Assembly: GCA_964036045.1 (NCBI GenBank)
Contig: OZ038381.1
Location: 138,104,306-138,168,305, forward strand
Source of the DNA: Eutreptiella sp. 'Long Island Sound 2002'
Lineage: Eukaryota; Euglenozoa; Euglenophyceae; Eutreptiales; Eutreptiaceae
Direction: 5' to 3'
DNA length: 64,000 nucleotides
Shown here: positions 10,629 through 20,365 of the stretch, piece by piece
Numbering within the stretch: position 1 is the first letter of the stretch
How the letters are laid out: each line of letters begins with the position of its first letter
Notes under the pieces: generated by a model
What the model saw: the letters and a program-made list of their open reading frames with translations, nothing else
Told to the model about the DNA's origin: nothing
Databases searched by the model: none
Made by a program: the position numbers and the translations under genes

Positions 10629-13600
10629 TCAGTCCCTAGCTTTAGTCTTGCAGGCAACCGTCTCAGCGAGCCTCAGTAACTCACCAAGTTTGTTCTGGGA
10701 CAAGTAGTCAACCAGAACTGAGTTTAGGCGTCCCTCAGGTAGAACAAACGCGGAAAAGGGCTCCCAGGTGGCCTCTTCGACTCCAAACCCTTCCCAGAGG
10801 GTGAGGAAGCGCCAACCCTGGCGATAGCGGTGGCGTAGGACAGACTTCACCAGGTAGAAGCCCTCCTTAGCCATCTCCTCGGCGTTCATGTCGGGGAGGT
10901 CCCCTTCAACTTCCATAGGGCTGGCAGCCCCTTGGAGGTTTAGAACGGCGATTTCCTCATCGTTCAGCTCCCACTCTTCCCCACAGAGGTCTTCAGGATC
11001 ATAGTAGCGCTTCAGGTGTTGAGCAGCGCACACCAGGGTCCCCCCTAGACGGGGAGAACACCGCACGGTTATACGGTGTCCATCCACAGATAGAATCTTG
11101 TAGGGCCCGAAGTATGGGTCATCGCTGGTAGAGCGTGGCGAGGCGGGTAGTCGGCTGTGGTGCACCAGCACCCAGTCCCCCTCTTCGTAGGTGGCCGGTA
11201 CTCGGTGCTTGTTCTTCTTGTTCCACTGACGCTCCCTCACTCTCTGGAGCATAGCCTTGGCCTTGTCCACCTTCGCTTGTTGCTCTTGGACCCACTCACC
11301 AACGGAAGAATGGGTGTCCTCTGGATAGGGGGCATGCAGGAACCACGCCGGGCGCCCTAGGAATAGATCATGGGGCGAGTAGCCAGTAGCCGAACTCTCT
11401 TGGGAGTCCATCATCAAGGATATGACGGGGAGTAGTCTCACCCAGTCTCTGGTGCGTTCAGTTTTGCACCATATCCTTACATTCTCCTTGAGGACACGAC
11501 TCTGTCGCTCACATAGGAGGTCGCTCGTGTGAGAGTAGGGTATCCCCGTAGACACCTGGACATTGAGGGATCTCAGGACCCTCTTGTACCAGCCGGTATC
11601 TGAGCGCACTTGTACATCCTCATCGGAGTTGATCTCCTTGGGCGCCCCATAGACACAAAACCACTCCTCCAGGAGTATTTTGATAGTCTCCTCCGCGGTA
11701 ATGTGCTTGGTACATGGGAACACCCTGGTAAACCTGGTCAACCCACAGGTTACCACGAGGGCGAAGTCATAGCCCCCGAACTTCGGCATCTCTGTGTAGC
11801 CCACGTATAGAACACTGTTAGCACAGTGAGGGATGGGCAGGGTCGAGTAGAGACCTCTGTCCCTGATATCCCCTGGTTTGTAGGACCTACACGGGCACTT
11901 GTCCAAGATACGCTGGAGGGTTTTCCGCAGTTGGTCGTCAGTCCACGTAGTGTGGAACCACTGCTTGAATAGCCTCAGGATAGGGTCAGCACGCACATGA
12001 CCGCTGGACTCATGGGTCCACTTCAGCAGCGCTGGGACTCTGTCACTGGGTACCACGATGCGGTCCTCGTGCCAGAGGTAGCTCTTGTCCCTCTTCCACT
12101 GATCTTGGTTGACGAGGAGGGGTTCAAGGCATTTCTCCAAGCGCTTGTAGATATCCCCAAACTCCTTCACGTACTCCGATTGTTGGAGTCCATCCAGGGG
12201 GTGTATCATTGTCATGTTGAGGTCCAAGTGCACGTCCATACGGCTGAACGCCTCCTTAACCAGCACTTCAGACCGGGCACCAATCAGGGCGTCCAAGTTG
12301 TTGCGGCTGATGTAGTCTGCACAATCGTTCTTCACTCTCTGGATATGGTGTACAGTCAGCCGTAGTTGGCTGAGGTAGGTGCACCAGCGCCGTAGCTTGG
12401 CCTTCTCAGGTGGGGGACCCTTCTGCAATGTGCGGACCGGCTCTTGGTCGCACAGCCAGACCACAGGGTTACTCCCCAACAGTCGTGCCTGAGAGGATAG
12501 CACCAGCATACCCGCGAGCAATTCCTGCTCATAGGTGGAGTAGTTCCCCCTGGCCTGGTTCCATTTCCAGTTCCAGTGGCCCAGAGGTACTAGGACGCAC
12601 TTGTCGTCAGGGTAGCTGTGCTTGAGAGTTCCATCTCGGTTGAGACCTTCAGTCCCCCATTGGGAAATAGCCGAGTCGAACTCCTCCTTCTCTAGTGCTT
12701 GCCATTGGAACAACGTTACAGCACCGCCCACATTGCTGGCCTCGGTCACAAGGATAATCTCCCCTTGTGCCCTAGGCACGCCGAAGCACTTAGCGTTGGC
12801 CACTTTGTCTTTGAGCTCGTCAAACGCTTGTTGCTCTTGAGGGCCCCAGCGCCAAGTAGTACTCTTCTTGATCAAGTCTGTCAGAATGGCGCTGGTGTAG
12901 GTGAAGTTTTTGATATGGCGGCGATAGAAGTTGCACGCCCCAATGAAACTGCGTACATCATGAAGTCCTTTCTTGGGGTCTTCGTGTCGTACCTTAGCGT
13001 CCATCAGGGGTTTGGCCTTAGAGGCCGCTGGGGTCCACCACCCATAGCCAACGTCAAACCCCAGGTACTGCATGGTCTCCTGCATGAACTCACACTTCTC
13101 CAGCCTGAGTCGTGTGTGGTTCTCTTGGCAGACCGCAAAGAACTCACCCAAGAGGATTAGGTGATCCTCCTGGGTATTGGTCCCGAGGCATACATCGTCG
13201 ATGTGTGCTTCCATCTGGGCCCCACGGGATATAAGTTCCTGCACCTTAGGTCTCCTTCGTAGGATGGGCAAGATCTTGTTCATCAGCTCTTGGAATAGAG
13301 CGGGTGCGTTGGCCACGCCAAACGGCATGACCTTCCATTTGAACACCCTCCCCTGAGGGGTGATGAAGGCTAGTAGCTTCTGAGCGTTCAGCGTCAGGTC
13401 CACCTGCCAGCATCCGCTCCTCTTGTCCATCTTGGTCTTGTAGCGACAGGAGGCTATCTTCTCAAGGGTAGACTCCATATTCGGAATGGACCCTGAGTAG
13501 TTCAATGTTTTCTTGTTCAGCTCTCCGTAGTCCACCACCAGCCGTTTGGCTGTAGACCCAGGTTTAGCCACCAGGAAACAGGGGCTGCAGTGTTGTGGGT

Positions 13601-13748
13601 AGTCCCCGTCCTTGTCCTCCAGGACTAGGCCAGCGTTGATACATTCTTGTATCTGTCGCTCAATCCCGTTGGCCTGCTCTTTAGGAGCTGGATAGGGTCT
13701 CCTCTGGATCTTGTGACCCACGAACTCGGGTTTCAGCTTGAGGTCCAT
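10629..13748 (-). CDS. pol: Reverse transcriptase, RNase H, integrase and chromodomain (element B)
   Basis: 1,039 codons. RT spans roughly residues 1-240, with MPFGVANAPALFQ and the catalytic HIDDVCLG box. Ty3-type RNase H follows (about 300-490: IILVTEASN, YSTYEQELLAGM, WLCDQEP); the usual first Asp of VTDAS is Glu here. Integrase has an HHCC finger (HESSGH ... CPC, about 590-630), then the core. In the core the second acidic motif (NSDEDVQVRS) and the Glu motif (SDLLCERQ) are present, but the first catalytic Asp appears replaced by Gly (YVGYTEMP). A C-terminal chromodomain (GWRFLTLWEGFGVEEATWEP) would target chromatin. The start shown is the first ATG; the true polyprotein begins upstream. 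Confidence 0.85.
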   Translation of the reverse strand: MDLKLKPEFVGHKIQRRPYPAPKEQANGIERQIQECINAGLVLEDKDGDYPQHCSPCFLVAKPGSTAKRLVVDYGELNKKTLNYSGSIPNMESTLEKIASCRYKTKMDKRSGCWQVDLTLNAQKLLAFITPQGRVFKWKVMPFGVANAPALFQELMNKILPILRRRPKVQELISRGAQMEAHIDDVCLGTNTQEDHLILLGEFFAVCQENHTRLRLEKCEFMQETMQYLGFDVGYGWWTPAASKAKPLMDAKVRHEDPKKGLHDVRSFIGACNFYRRHIKNFTYTSAILTDLIKKSTTWRWGPQEQQAFDELKDKVANAKCFGVPRAQGEIILVTEASNVGGAVTLFQWQALEKEEFDSAISQWGTEGLNRDGTLKHSYPDDKCVLVPLGHWNWKWNQARGNYSTYEQELLAGMLVLSSQARLLGSNPVVWLCDQEPVRTLQKGPPPEKAKLRRWCTYLSQLRLTVHHIQRVKNDCADYISRNNLDALIGARSEVLVKEAFSRMDVHLDLNMTMIHPLDGLQQSEYVKEFGDIYKRLEKCLEPLLVNQDQWKRDKSYLWHEDRIVVPSDRVPALLKWTHESSGHVRADPILRLFKQWFHTTWTDDQLRKTLQRILDKCPCRSYKPGDIRDRGLYSTLPIPHCANSVLYVGYTEMPKFGGYDFALVVTCGLTRFTRVFPCTKHITAEETIKILLEEWFCVYGAPKEINSDEDVQVRSDTGWYKRVLRSLNVQVSTGIPYSHTSDLLCERQSRVLKENVRIWCKTERTRDWVRLLPVISLMMDSQESSATGYSPHDLFLGRPAWFLHAPYPEDTHSSVGEWVQEQQAKVDKAKAMLQRVRERQWNKKNKHRVPATYEEGDWVLVHHSRLPASPRSTSDDPYFGPYKILSVDGHRITVRCSPRLGGTLVCAAQHLKRYYDPEDLCGEEWELNDEEIAVLNLQGAASPMEVEGDLPDMNAEEMAKEGFYLVKSVLRHRYRQGWRFLTLWEGFGVEEATWEPFSAFVLPEGRLNSVLVDYLSQNKLGELLRLAETVACKTKARD

Positions 13749-14051
13749 CTGTACCAGCTTGTCACATCAGGCTGGAGGGGGTAGTTCTCCGAACACCTCA
13801 AGATAGGTCCTTTTAAGCGTCTGCACCCGCGGGTCTAATAGCTTGATCTTGTCCTCCATGTCCTCGTCGGAGTGTAAGTTGCTTGCCCCTTGAGTAATAG
13901 ACGTCGGTAGGCTCATCGTAGGTCTTGTTCAACCATCTCCGATGGATGATGGCAACATAGGCACGCTCGAGGGGGTTCACATACACATTGCTCCGAGAGG
14001 TCGTCATCCTCTGGGGTACTCACATGGGCACCCCACAGGCTCTTCATGAGC
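13749..14051 (-). pseudogene. Broken link between methyltransferase-like domain and RT (element B)
   Basis: Coding can be followed here only by changing frame. A stretch with DLSEQCVCEPPRACLCC stops, and another with LHSDEDMEDKIKLLDPRV runs to TGA at 13,767-13,769. Beyond that the RT frame continues as DKLVQMDLKL. At least one frameshift and one stop therefore interrupt pol, and the copy cannot make a full polyprotein. Confidence 0.6.
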
Positions 14052-14993
14052 TTAAGATCTACCTCCCTTTTGCCAGGTGGTGCTCTTCTGTTCGAGGTCC
14101 TCTTTCAATTGGGATAGATCTCTCATACGTCCTTGCTTCAGAGGCCTTGAGCTGCAGGTAGGCTTAGCGTAGCATAGCTTTTTCGCCACAAACTTCCTCT
14201 TGGAGTCCACATACTCCCTTAGCCTGGATCGGGGGTCCAGCTCTTTGTCCACGGGGTCTTCCACCCTCATGGAGAGTAGGGGTTTCAGTGGGGCCACGTA
14301 CTGGGCGTTCTCCACTTCCTCCACACAGGTCTGCACCAAGAAGGCGTCGTGCTCAGTTTCGTCATCTGAGTGGATAGAGCTAGGGAGCTCGGATAGTCCA
14401 CACTCAGAGACTCCATCAGGAACAGGTACATGGCAGGGAGGGTTGGGGGCGTTGGTGTTAGTCACCACATATTCATCTCCTCCGGGTATAGTCTCAATAG
14501 CATCTTGAGGTCGTAGTCGATCTTTTAAGTAACCCAAGGCGAGTCCACCGCTTTCTCGTTGTATAGCCTGGACCAGAGTCGAGTCCAGGTCTTCCCAGGG
14601 GATGGAGGTAAGACATCCGTCCACCACACTGAGCATACTCCCCCATCCGGGTTTCCCGATAGGCGTCTTACGCCCCAGAGGCACGTAGATGGCCTCATCA
14701 GGTAACCGAACAGAGCTGATAGTCAGCCTGTCCAGGAGGGTTCGCCAGTACTCGTTGCCCCCATGGGCTCCCCAATCCGGGGAACACAGGACCATACGGC
14801 AACGTTCCAAGGCCACGTTGGTCAAGACCTTCCCCAGTTCACTGAACCTGGGGTTCCCGTAGGCAATCCCGAAAGAGGGCCAGTAAAATTTGTAGCTGCA
14901 GTTCTTCCCCTTGCTGCAGTAAAGGTCCAGGACATGTTGCTTGTCGAGGGCTCCTCCTTCGATACCCTCAGGTAGCTCGAGGTGTGCTCAGAC
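14052..14993 (-). pseudogene. Methyltransferase-like domain and linker in pol, element B
   Basis: The frame opens after a TGA close to 15,000 and overlaps the protease frame to 14,822. It contains VLDLYCSKGKNC, FYWPSFGIAYGNPRFSELGK, VLTNVALERCRMVLCSPDWG and a long acidic linker ending at 14,052. The pattern D-x-Y-C-S, W, then NPRF followed by an alternating hydrophobic block ending in P-D-W matches the DIRS-type methyltransferase-like domain, with NPPF altered to NPRF. It lies between protease and RT, as in elements A and C. It is linked to the protease by a frameshift that may be mutational or programmed. Confidence 0.55.
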
Positions 14994-15391
14994 TGCTCCA
15001 GTGGCACGGACTCTCTGCCCTCGGCTTGGTCCACGTAGAGGAGGTAGGGCGCTTGCAGCGTCAGGGATTGTATCTGGGAGTGCTGCACGAAGAAGTCAGT
15101 CCCCAAAACAAAGTGGACGGCTTCAGTGTCCATCACATAGAACCGATGGGCGATCGTTCGGCAGCCCATAGGTACCTCCGCTTCACAGTCCCCGCAGCTG
15201 TGCACCACATGCCCATCCCCCATTCGTATAGCCGCGGTGGTCATGGTGTTCTTCAGGCTCCCACAAGGTAAAATTGTCTTGGCCACTATAGATATGGTGG
15301 CCCCAGTGTCCAATACCCCCAGGTATTCACGTCCCCCTAGTCGGATACGTACCCAGAACACCAAGTCCAGGGCCCCACCAGAGCGTCGCCG
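14822..15391 (-). CDS. Retropepsin-like protease (element B)
   Basis: The active-site motif GVLDTGATISIV is followed about 75 residues later by VHFVLGTDFFVQHS, the retropepsin core pair. The frame is the same as that of the upstream gag, separated by a single UGA at 15,392-15,394. The domain probably ends near residue 150; the last 30 or so codons overlap the next pol frame and may not be used. No ATG is needed if it is made by readthrough from gag. Predicted role: maturation of the gag-pol polyprotein. Confidence 0.75.
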   Translation of the reverse strand, partial: RRRSGGALDLVFWVRIRLGGREYLGVLDTGATISIVAKTILPCGSLKNTMTTAAIRMGDGHVVHSCGDCEAEVPMGCRTIAHRFYVMDTEAVHFVLGTDFFVQHSQIQSLTLQAPYLLYVDQAEGRESVPLEQSEHTSSYLRVSKEEPSTSNMSWTFTAARGRTAATNFTGPLSGLPTGTPGSVNWGRS

Positions 15392-15394
15392 TCA
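15392..15394 (-). promoter_or_regulatory. In-frame UGA with CGG 3' context between gag and protease
   Basis: On the minus strand the junction reads GAG TTC TGA CGG CGA, with gag and protease in the same frame on both sides. UGA followed by CGG is one of the established leaky-stop contexts used by several RNA viruses for readthrough. Suppression here would yield a gag-pro fusion. A simple nonsense mutation (CGA to TGA) is the alternative. Confidence 0.45.
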
Positions 15395-16750
15395 GAACTC
15401 CGCGGGACAGGTCACCTCGAACCCCTTGTTCCGTAATTTGCGGGCCATCCTCATGAAACGGCTTCTCTTCTTAGCGTTGCCGTCATCACCGCCTTCATGC
15501 TCACGCTTAGCCCCTTGTTCTCGCCGGGCCTGCGTTTGTGAGCATGTGGTCGGACCAGACTGCCCCCCAGAGGGCTCGGAGTTGCCCCCTGGATTAGGGT
15601 TAGGGTTGCCTCCGTTCTTGTCCGGGTTCTTGTTGTCCTTGTCTGGCTGGCGGTTAGCGCCTCCTCCTCGTCCACCTTGACTCTTGTCTTGCCCTTGTCC
15701 ACGTCCATTCAACTTGCCCTTGCCGGAGTCGTTGCCTTTGCCTTTGCCTCCACCTTTGCCAGAGCCTTTGCCAGGATCCTCACCCTTCAGCTTCGCTGAC
15801 AGGCGCTGCTTGTGGTAGCACTCATCCTCGTAGTGCTTCCTCTTCCCACAGAAGGCACAGGTGATAGTACACCTGTAGTGATCCGGCATCTTCACCTTGG
15901 CGCCGGTGTTGGTCTCCTGCTTCTTCCCTTGGACTACGAAGCAGTCTCGCTGCTCGCAGTCATGGGCGTGCTGCAGGTGGCCCTGCTCGTCTCTGGCATC
16001 ACACCAGAAGAGCTCCTTGACGTTTTTCATGATACGGGCGTGTTTGGGGGTAGTCCCCTGTCCAGGTCTGGATCCTTGGTACACTTTGCCTTGGCTTCCA
16101 GAGCCTCCCCCTCCAGGACGGTAGTTGTTCAGGTGCTGGTCGCTTTCTTTCTCCAGCGCCAGCTCCAGAAGTAGCACACATAAATCCTCGTAGTGCACGG
16201 CTCTAGCCTTGCGCTCTGCCGTTGAACGGCACTCGTCCCACAGCTCTCGAGGGACCTTAGCCACCAACCAGAAAAGCAGGTCGTCGCTGCTGTAGGAACC
16301 GGGCGTCAATCGTCCAGCCCAGTGATCCAGGTCAGCCAATAGTTCAGAGACCCTGCCAGGTTTGGGGTTGTTGGGCAGTACGGGCAGTTTCTGGATCTCG
16401 GCCCTGATGGAGAGGTTGGTTTCATAGGTTGGGTACTGCCTCTCCAAGGCAATCAACACATCGGCAATGGTGGCGGAATTAGTCACGATCTGCTTGACCT
16501 GCTTCTCCAGGTACTTGGTCTTGCAACACTGCAGGAGCAGATCGCACTTGACCCGTCCACTAGCGTGGGTTTGGCCGGTCAATTGAAGGAACCGGCTCAA
16601 ATTCTCAGCAAACTCGCTGAGGTCCTTGCCTGTGAACTCAGGCAAGTTCACCACGATCTTGGAGATGGCAATGGCCTTAGCCTCCTGAGACCTGCGTGCC
16701 TCAGGGGCCGGGTCATCCTCTTCTTCTTTTTCTTCTGCCCACTTGGGTTC
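15392..16750 (-). CDS. gag: Gag capsid and nucleocapsid (element B)
   Basis: Open from 16,750 to the UGA at 15,392. An acidic start (EKEEEDDPAPEA) is followed by a capsid-like helical domain (VNLPEFTGKDLSEFAENL, LALEKESDQHLNNY), then a zinc knuckle CAFCGKRKHYEDEC of CCHC type. A Gly/Lys-rich basic tail completes it (KGSGKGGGKGKGNDSGKG). It forms the particle and binds RNA. The first ATG-type start is unclear because the upstream gag frame overlaps it by about 100 bases in another frame. Confidence 0.75.
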   Translation of the reverse strand, partial: EPKWAEEKEEEDDPAPEARRSQEAKAIAISKIVVNLPEFTGKDLSEFAENLSRFLQLTGQTHASGRVKCDLLLQCCKTKYLEKQVKQIVTNSATIADVLIALERQYPTYETNLSIRAEIQKLPVLPNNPKPGRVSELLADLDHWAGRLTPGSYSSDDLLFWLVAKVPRELWDECRSTAERKARAVHYEDLCVLLLELALEKESDQHLNNYRPGGGGSGSQGKVYQGSRPGQGTTPKHARIMKNVKELFWCDARDEQGHLQHAHDCEQRDCFVVQGKKQETNTGAKVKMPDHYRCTITCAFCGKRKHYEDECYHKQRLSAKLKGEDPGKGSGKGGGKGKGNDSGKGKLNGRGQGQDKSQGGRGGGANRQPDKDNKNPDKNGGNPNPNPGGNSEPSGGQSGPTTCSQTQARREQGAKREHEGGDDGNAKKRSRFMRMARKLRNKGFEVTCPAEF

Positions 16751-17879
16751 TCAGGGTCCTCAGGGTCGTTGTCCTCCGAGGGCGAAGCAGAAATCATCGA
16801 CGGCGGCTCATCATCGGAGGGGTCTCCGCCTAGATCACTAGAGCCATAGGGCTCCACGTCAACCATTGCCCTCAGGGCTGTCAGCCCCAGCTGGTCCAGC
16901 TCGGCTCTCGTAGAATTCCCCATGTGGCTGTAGGGTGGCTGGGCCGTTGTCGGTATGAAAGGGCTTCTCGGTATCGCTGCAGGGGTCGGCATCGGTCGGC
17001 TCCTCAGGCTCCCCAGGGTGTTTGTCAACCCTGCCACCAGGTGGTTAGCCTGTACTCGATGGGGTGAAATTCCCACCATGGTAGGTGACGCTTGGGGCGG
17101 ATTCAGGGGGTCTAGTTTAGCCCGAATCTCCTGAGTAAGATCGCCCACAAGTTCAGAGGTGGCTTTTCGGAGAGCATTTTTTAACTCTGATCGCGTCAGG
17201 GACCTGTTGGAGTATCTCCCCGATCCTCTACTCCTGCTCTCGCATGACTCAGGACCTCTCCTCAGCCCACTCAAGGTTGCATTCCCAGGAACATCCGCAT
17301 AGGCTCCCGTAGCGGGTAGAGGATGGTGATAGTCAACCGCATACCATCGCGGCGCAGAACTGGAGGCCACTGGCTCACTGGTAGTAGTTGCCTCTGGAAA
17401 CGCAGTGGTAGGTGGGTTCACACCATAGGCAGGGTAGGTAAGCATACCAGTAAGGCCTGTGCCCTCAGCCATAGGCGGGTTGGATATGGGAGTGGATGTT
17501 GTAGCGGCTGGGTCTGGAGTTGGGAGTGTGGTGGTTGTAGGAGAGGGTGATGCCTGGAGGCCAGAAGCACTTGGTGTGCCCTCGAAGGTAGACTCACTCG
17601 TCCGGTCGTGCCCATGGTCTACTCCTTCGTCTGCCATGCTTTCTCCAGCATCCTTCTCTCTCTCTCTCTCTCTCTTCACAGGATTGGTGTCCACCTCCTC
17701 GACTGAGAGGGCCCGGAAGGCCGACTGAAGTCCTTCCAGCGAATCATCCGCCACGTCCACTGGCCCATGTAAGCGCACCGAAGGTACAGCGCTAGGTCCA
17801 GGTCCAGGTTCACCAGGTGCTGGCATTGCTGGTGCCTCAGGCACTGCCTCACGTCGGTGTCCTCCTTCTTTGTGTCCAT
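16648..17879 (-). pseudogene. Gag N-terminal region of element B
   Basis: A 400-codon open stretch rich in Ser, Thr, Pro and acidic residues, with an (Arg-Glu) run encoded by a (CT)n tract at 17,652-17,676. It runs into the capsid frame near 16,650-16,750 but in a different frame. The ATG at 17,879 is out of frame with most of it, so either a frameshift lies near the start or the beginning is decayed. Disordered N-terminal gag region by position; no domain recognised. Confidence 0.5.
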
Positions 17880-18216
17880 ATTCGCCCTTCTTGCTTATAT
17901 ATGACAGATCTCGGCGCACTGGATGTACCGCACGGGGTTGCTGCCGGTACGCAGACACTGTCTGCCTCTTGCTACCAGAAGGTTTTATAGTGATTTCAAC
18001 ACTGTGTGTTTGTTGTGCCTCTCCTGCTGCTTGCTGCTGGTGTAGGGTTCCTGCTGCTTGTTTCTGATGAGGAAAATGTTTTATTGTTGAAATACAACCA
18101 ATCCAGGATAACCCATGCCAGAGATAAGCAAGTAGAAGAAGATCAGGATCAAAGCATGAAGGGCTGCAGTCACAAAGAGTTACATAAAGACAACTATCAA
18201 CAATAGACCACAGCAA

Positions 18217-18767
18217 TTAGCATACATTGCAACTCAGGATGAAATATTTTACATGTTTAAAAAAAACCTGATTGGAAAACTGCCCCAAGGGCTCACTCTC
18301 ATCCACAGTGCCATCTTGAGATGTGCACTCTTTGTTTTTGGGTCCCATAGGTGCTGAGGTGGCATGGCTTGTGGCGCTGAGGTCACTGCCATGTCACATG
18401 GGATATTCCTACTTAGCTAGGCTGACTGGGTATTGAACCCAGGACCTCTCAAAAAGAGGTGCCCCGGCCCCCTAGGGTGCATACCACTAGGATAGCTAAG
18501 AATTCATGAGAAAACATAGATAAATTCATAGGCTCTGCCTTCAGTATATCAGTGCCTCAGCAACCAAGAAAAAGATGTTTTAGTGCCTATAGCTTGGGGA
18601 TAAAGGGGTCCACACGACATCCTCATTTAGTGTTTGGTTCCATAGGTCAAAATGTGTTATCACCCATTTTGGTTGGGCCAATACTAAGATGAAAATGCAT
18701 GAGTGCTTAGAGCACCTCTTATACAACTAAAGTATACCCTAAAGCATTAGAAAGGCACTTTTTCTTA
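18217..18767. other. Non-coding spacer between elements B and D
   Basis: No gene. The left part would be the 5' leader or LTR of element B on the minus strand. 18,412-18,500 is tRNA-like (separate entry). The right end abuts the broken 5' edge of the element D pol. Confidence 0.4.
18412..18500 (-). repeat. tRNA-related sequence, probably a SINE head or tRNA pseudogene
   Basis: On the minus strand it has a box-A-like stretch (TAGCTATCCTAGTGGTATGC), a hairpin CCTCTTTTTGAGAGG like the long variable arm of class II tRNAs, and a perfect T-arm CTGGGTTCAATACCCAG. CTTAGCT and AGCTAAG at the ends can pair as an acceptor stem, but seven extra bases separate the T-arm from it, so it is not a normal tRNA. 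Confidence 0.45.
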
Positions 18768-19096
18768 CTCCGCGGGGCTGAGATGGAGGCACACATTAAT
18801 GACTTGAGCCTGGGTACTAATACCCAGGAGGATCACATCCTCCTCCTACAAGACGTTTTCACTGTCTTTCAGGAAAACCATCTCTGCATCAAACTCCAGC
18901 AACGTGAGTTCATGTGTGACGAGATGGAGTATCTAGGTTTTGACGTTGGGTATGGCTGGTGGAAACCAGGTGCATCTAAGATGCAACCCCTGCAGCCTAT
19001 GCAGATACGTGACGCCCCTAAGAAGGGTCTGCAAGACGCCCCGAGTTTCATTGGCGCCTGCAATTTTTACTGGCGCCATATCCAACATTTTACATA
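18768..19096 (+). pseudogene. Element D pol, piece 1 (RT palm to start of connection)
   Basis: Reads MEAHINDLSLGTNTQEDH (the catalytic DD is ND here), YLGFDVGYGWWKPGASK and SFIGACNFYWRHI, matching element B pol residue for residue over most of its length. It stops abruptly at 19,096, where the pogo-like element begins, and continues at 34,487. The 5' part of this pol is missing. Confidence 0.85.
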
Positions 19097-19121
19097 CCGT
19101 GCAGTCGCGGCAGGAAGAATG
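19097..19121 (+). repeat. Left terminal inverted repeat of the pogo-like element
   Basis: Starts CCGTGCAGTCGC directly after TA and ends CAGGAAGAATG, the part shared exactly with the right end. Confidence 0.65.
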
Positions 19122-19331
19122 CCGTTTTCCAACTGCCGGCCTGTTAATATTCCAAGGAAAATTTCGGAATATGACGATGTTGCCAGGCTAGCGCCAGCAG
19201 CTGTATATTCCAGTAAATTCAGCCGCCGTCTTGCTAGTGCAGATCCATGCCAGAATGGATGTGCTGTGGAGGAACATCAGGCTGTGGAGGAGCCTCAGGT
19301 CCCTCAGGACACCTCTCCCTCTTCCTCATCC

Positions 19332-20365
19332 ATGCCAGCCTCTTCCTCCTCCTCATCAATGCCAGCCTCTTCCTCCTCCTCATCAATGCCGGCAACCAAA
19401 GGCAAGGGTAAAGGGCGCCAGGGAAACAAGGGGATGCCAGTCAGGACACTATATAAGCTGAAGCTTAACCTTCGGGTTGTCAATAAGTTGCGCCGCATGG
19501 AGGAACTCAAGAGGTTGGAGGAACTGGACGGCCGACAGCAAACAGTTGCTGATGTGTTTAACATATCACAGAGTCTTGTTTCTAAGTGGGGTGCAAAGGA
19601 GAGGCAATTGGAAGAGGCCTTCAAAAAGGGTGGGCAGCCAGGAAGCGAATCAGTTGCATTGTGAAGCCAAGACCAGGTAAATATCCCCTTTTGGAAAAAC
19701 AACTGTACACTGATATCCGCATGAAAAGGGCTAAGGGTTTGAGGGTGACTGGGAAATGGATCCGGATACACATGAAAAAGCTGATCAGTACGGAGCATGG
19801 TGACGATGCAGCAAAGGTTTGTAAAAATCCAACCTTTCCTGGAGGTTCAAATTTTGCCGCAGGTGGGGCAATTCCTTGCGTCGCAAAACTAACAGTAGGA
19901 AGCCTTTGTCTGACCGCCTTCCAAAAATCAAGAGGTGGCACGCCCGCCTCGTGAAACAATCGGCCAGGGGTAAGGAGTTGTGCCCCATTTTCGGTCAATG
20001 GCCCCTCAGCCACAGGTATGATGTGGACCAAGTGCCCTGCTATTTTGGAAGTAAATACCCTGTCACACTGCACTGTCAGGAGGATAGTCCACGGGTCAGG
20101 TTGCCCCCCAACAGTGGAACTGATGTTAAGAGGGACTGCAGCCTGCAGCTTTGCTGCAGATTCATTCCCAAAGGGGGCGTGCAGCCGAAGGCAGGGATTG
20201 TGTTCAAGGGCACTAGGCAAAGAATCCCTAAAGTAGAGACTGATCAGTATGACAACAGAGTTGTAGTGTTTTGGCAGAAAAAGGCATGGGAGAATGAAGA
20301 AATTGCATGTGAGTGGGTCCTGCGGGTTTTGGAGCTGTTCTTGCAGTCCATCAACCAACGAGAGG
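19332..20365 (+). pseudogene. Pogo-like transposase, 5' part
   Basis: Begins with three Ser-rich repeats ending MPA (19,320-19,390), a basic linker (KGKGKGRQGNKG) and a psq-type helix-turn-helix (RQQTVADVFNISQSLVSKWG). A frameshift near 19,625 moves to the frame with KYPLLEKQLYTDIRMKRAKG, the second (CENP-B-type) DNA-binding domain. The DDE core then starts, with the first acidic motif YDVDQVPCYFG. Coding is cut at 20,365 by the inserted SINE. The ATG chosen is the first in frame; transposon 5' sequence lies before it. Confidence 0.75.
19635..20365 (+). repeat. 731-bp direct duplication, left copy
   Basis: Matches 32,585-33,314 with a few per cent difference, same orientation. The 12.2-kb block 20,366-32,584 lies exactly between the two copies, as in a target-site duplication but far longer than usual. 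Confidence 0.85.

Larger units (their letters stand above)
10629..17879 (-). mobile_element. Element B: chromovirus-type Ty3 retrotransposon
   Basis: Minus-strand order: gag N-terminal part, gag capsid/zinc knuckle, in-frame UGA, retropepsin, frameshift, methyltransferase-like domain, broken stretch, then a long RT-RNase H-integrase-chromodomain frame. This is the Ty3/chromovirus order with one extra domain before RT. The 1,039-codon pol frame is intact. Damage is limited to 13.75-14.05 kb and to gag. LTRs could not be paired: 18.2-18.77 kb and 9.3-10.6 kb show no clear match by eye. Confidence 0.85.

Noticed and set aside
18783-19664. A single 293-codon protein fusing RT and a DNA-binding domain
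   Set aside because: The frame only happens to stay open across the pogo inverted repeat at 19,097; the two halves belong to different elements.
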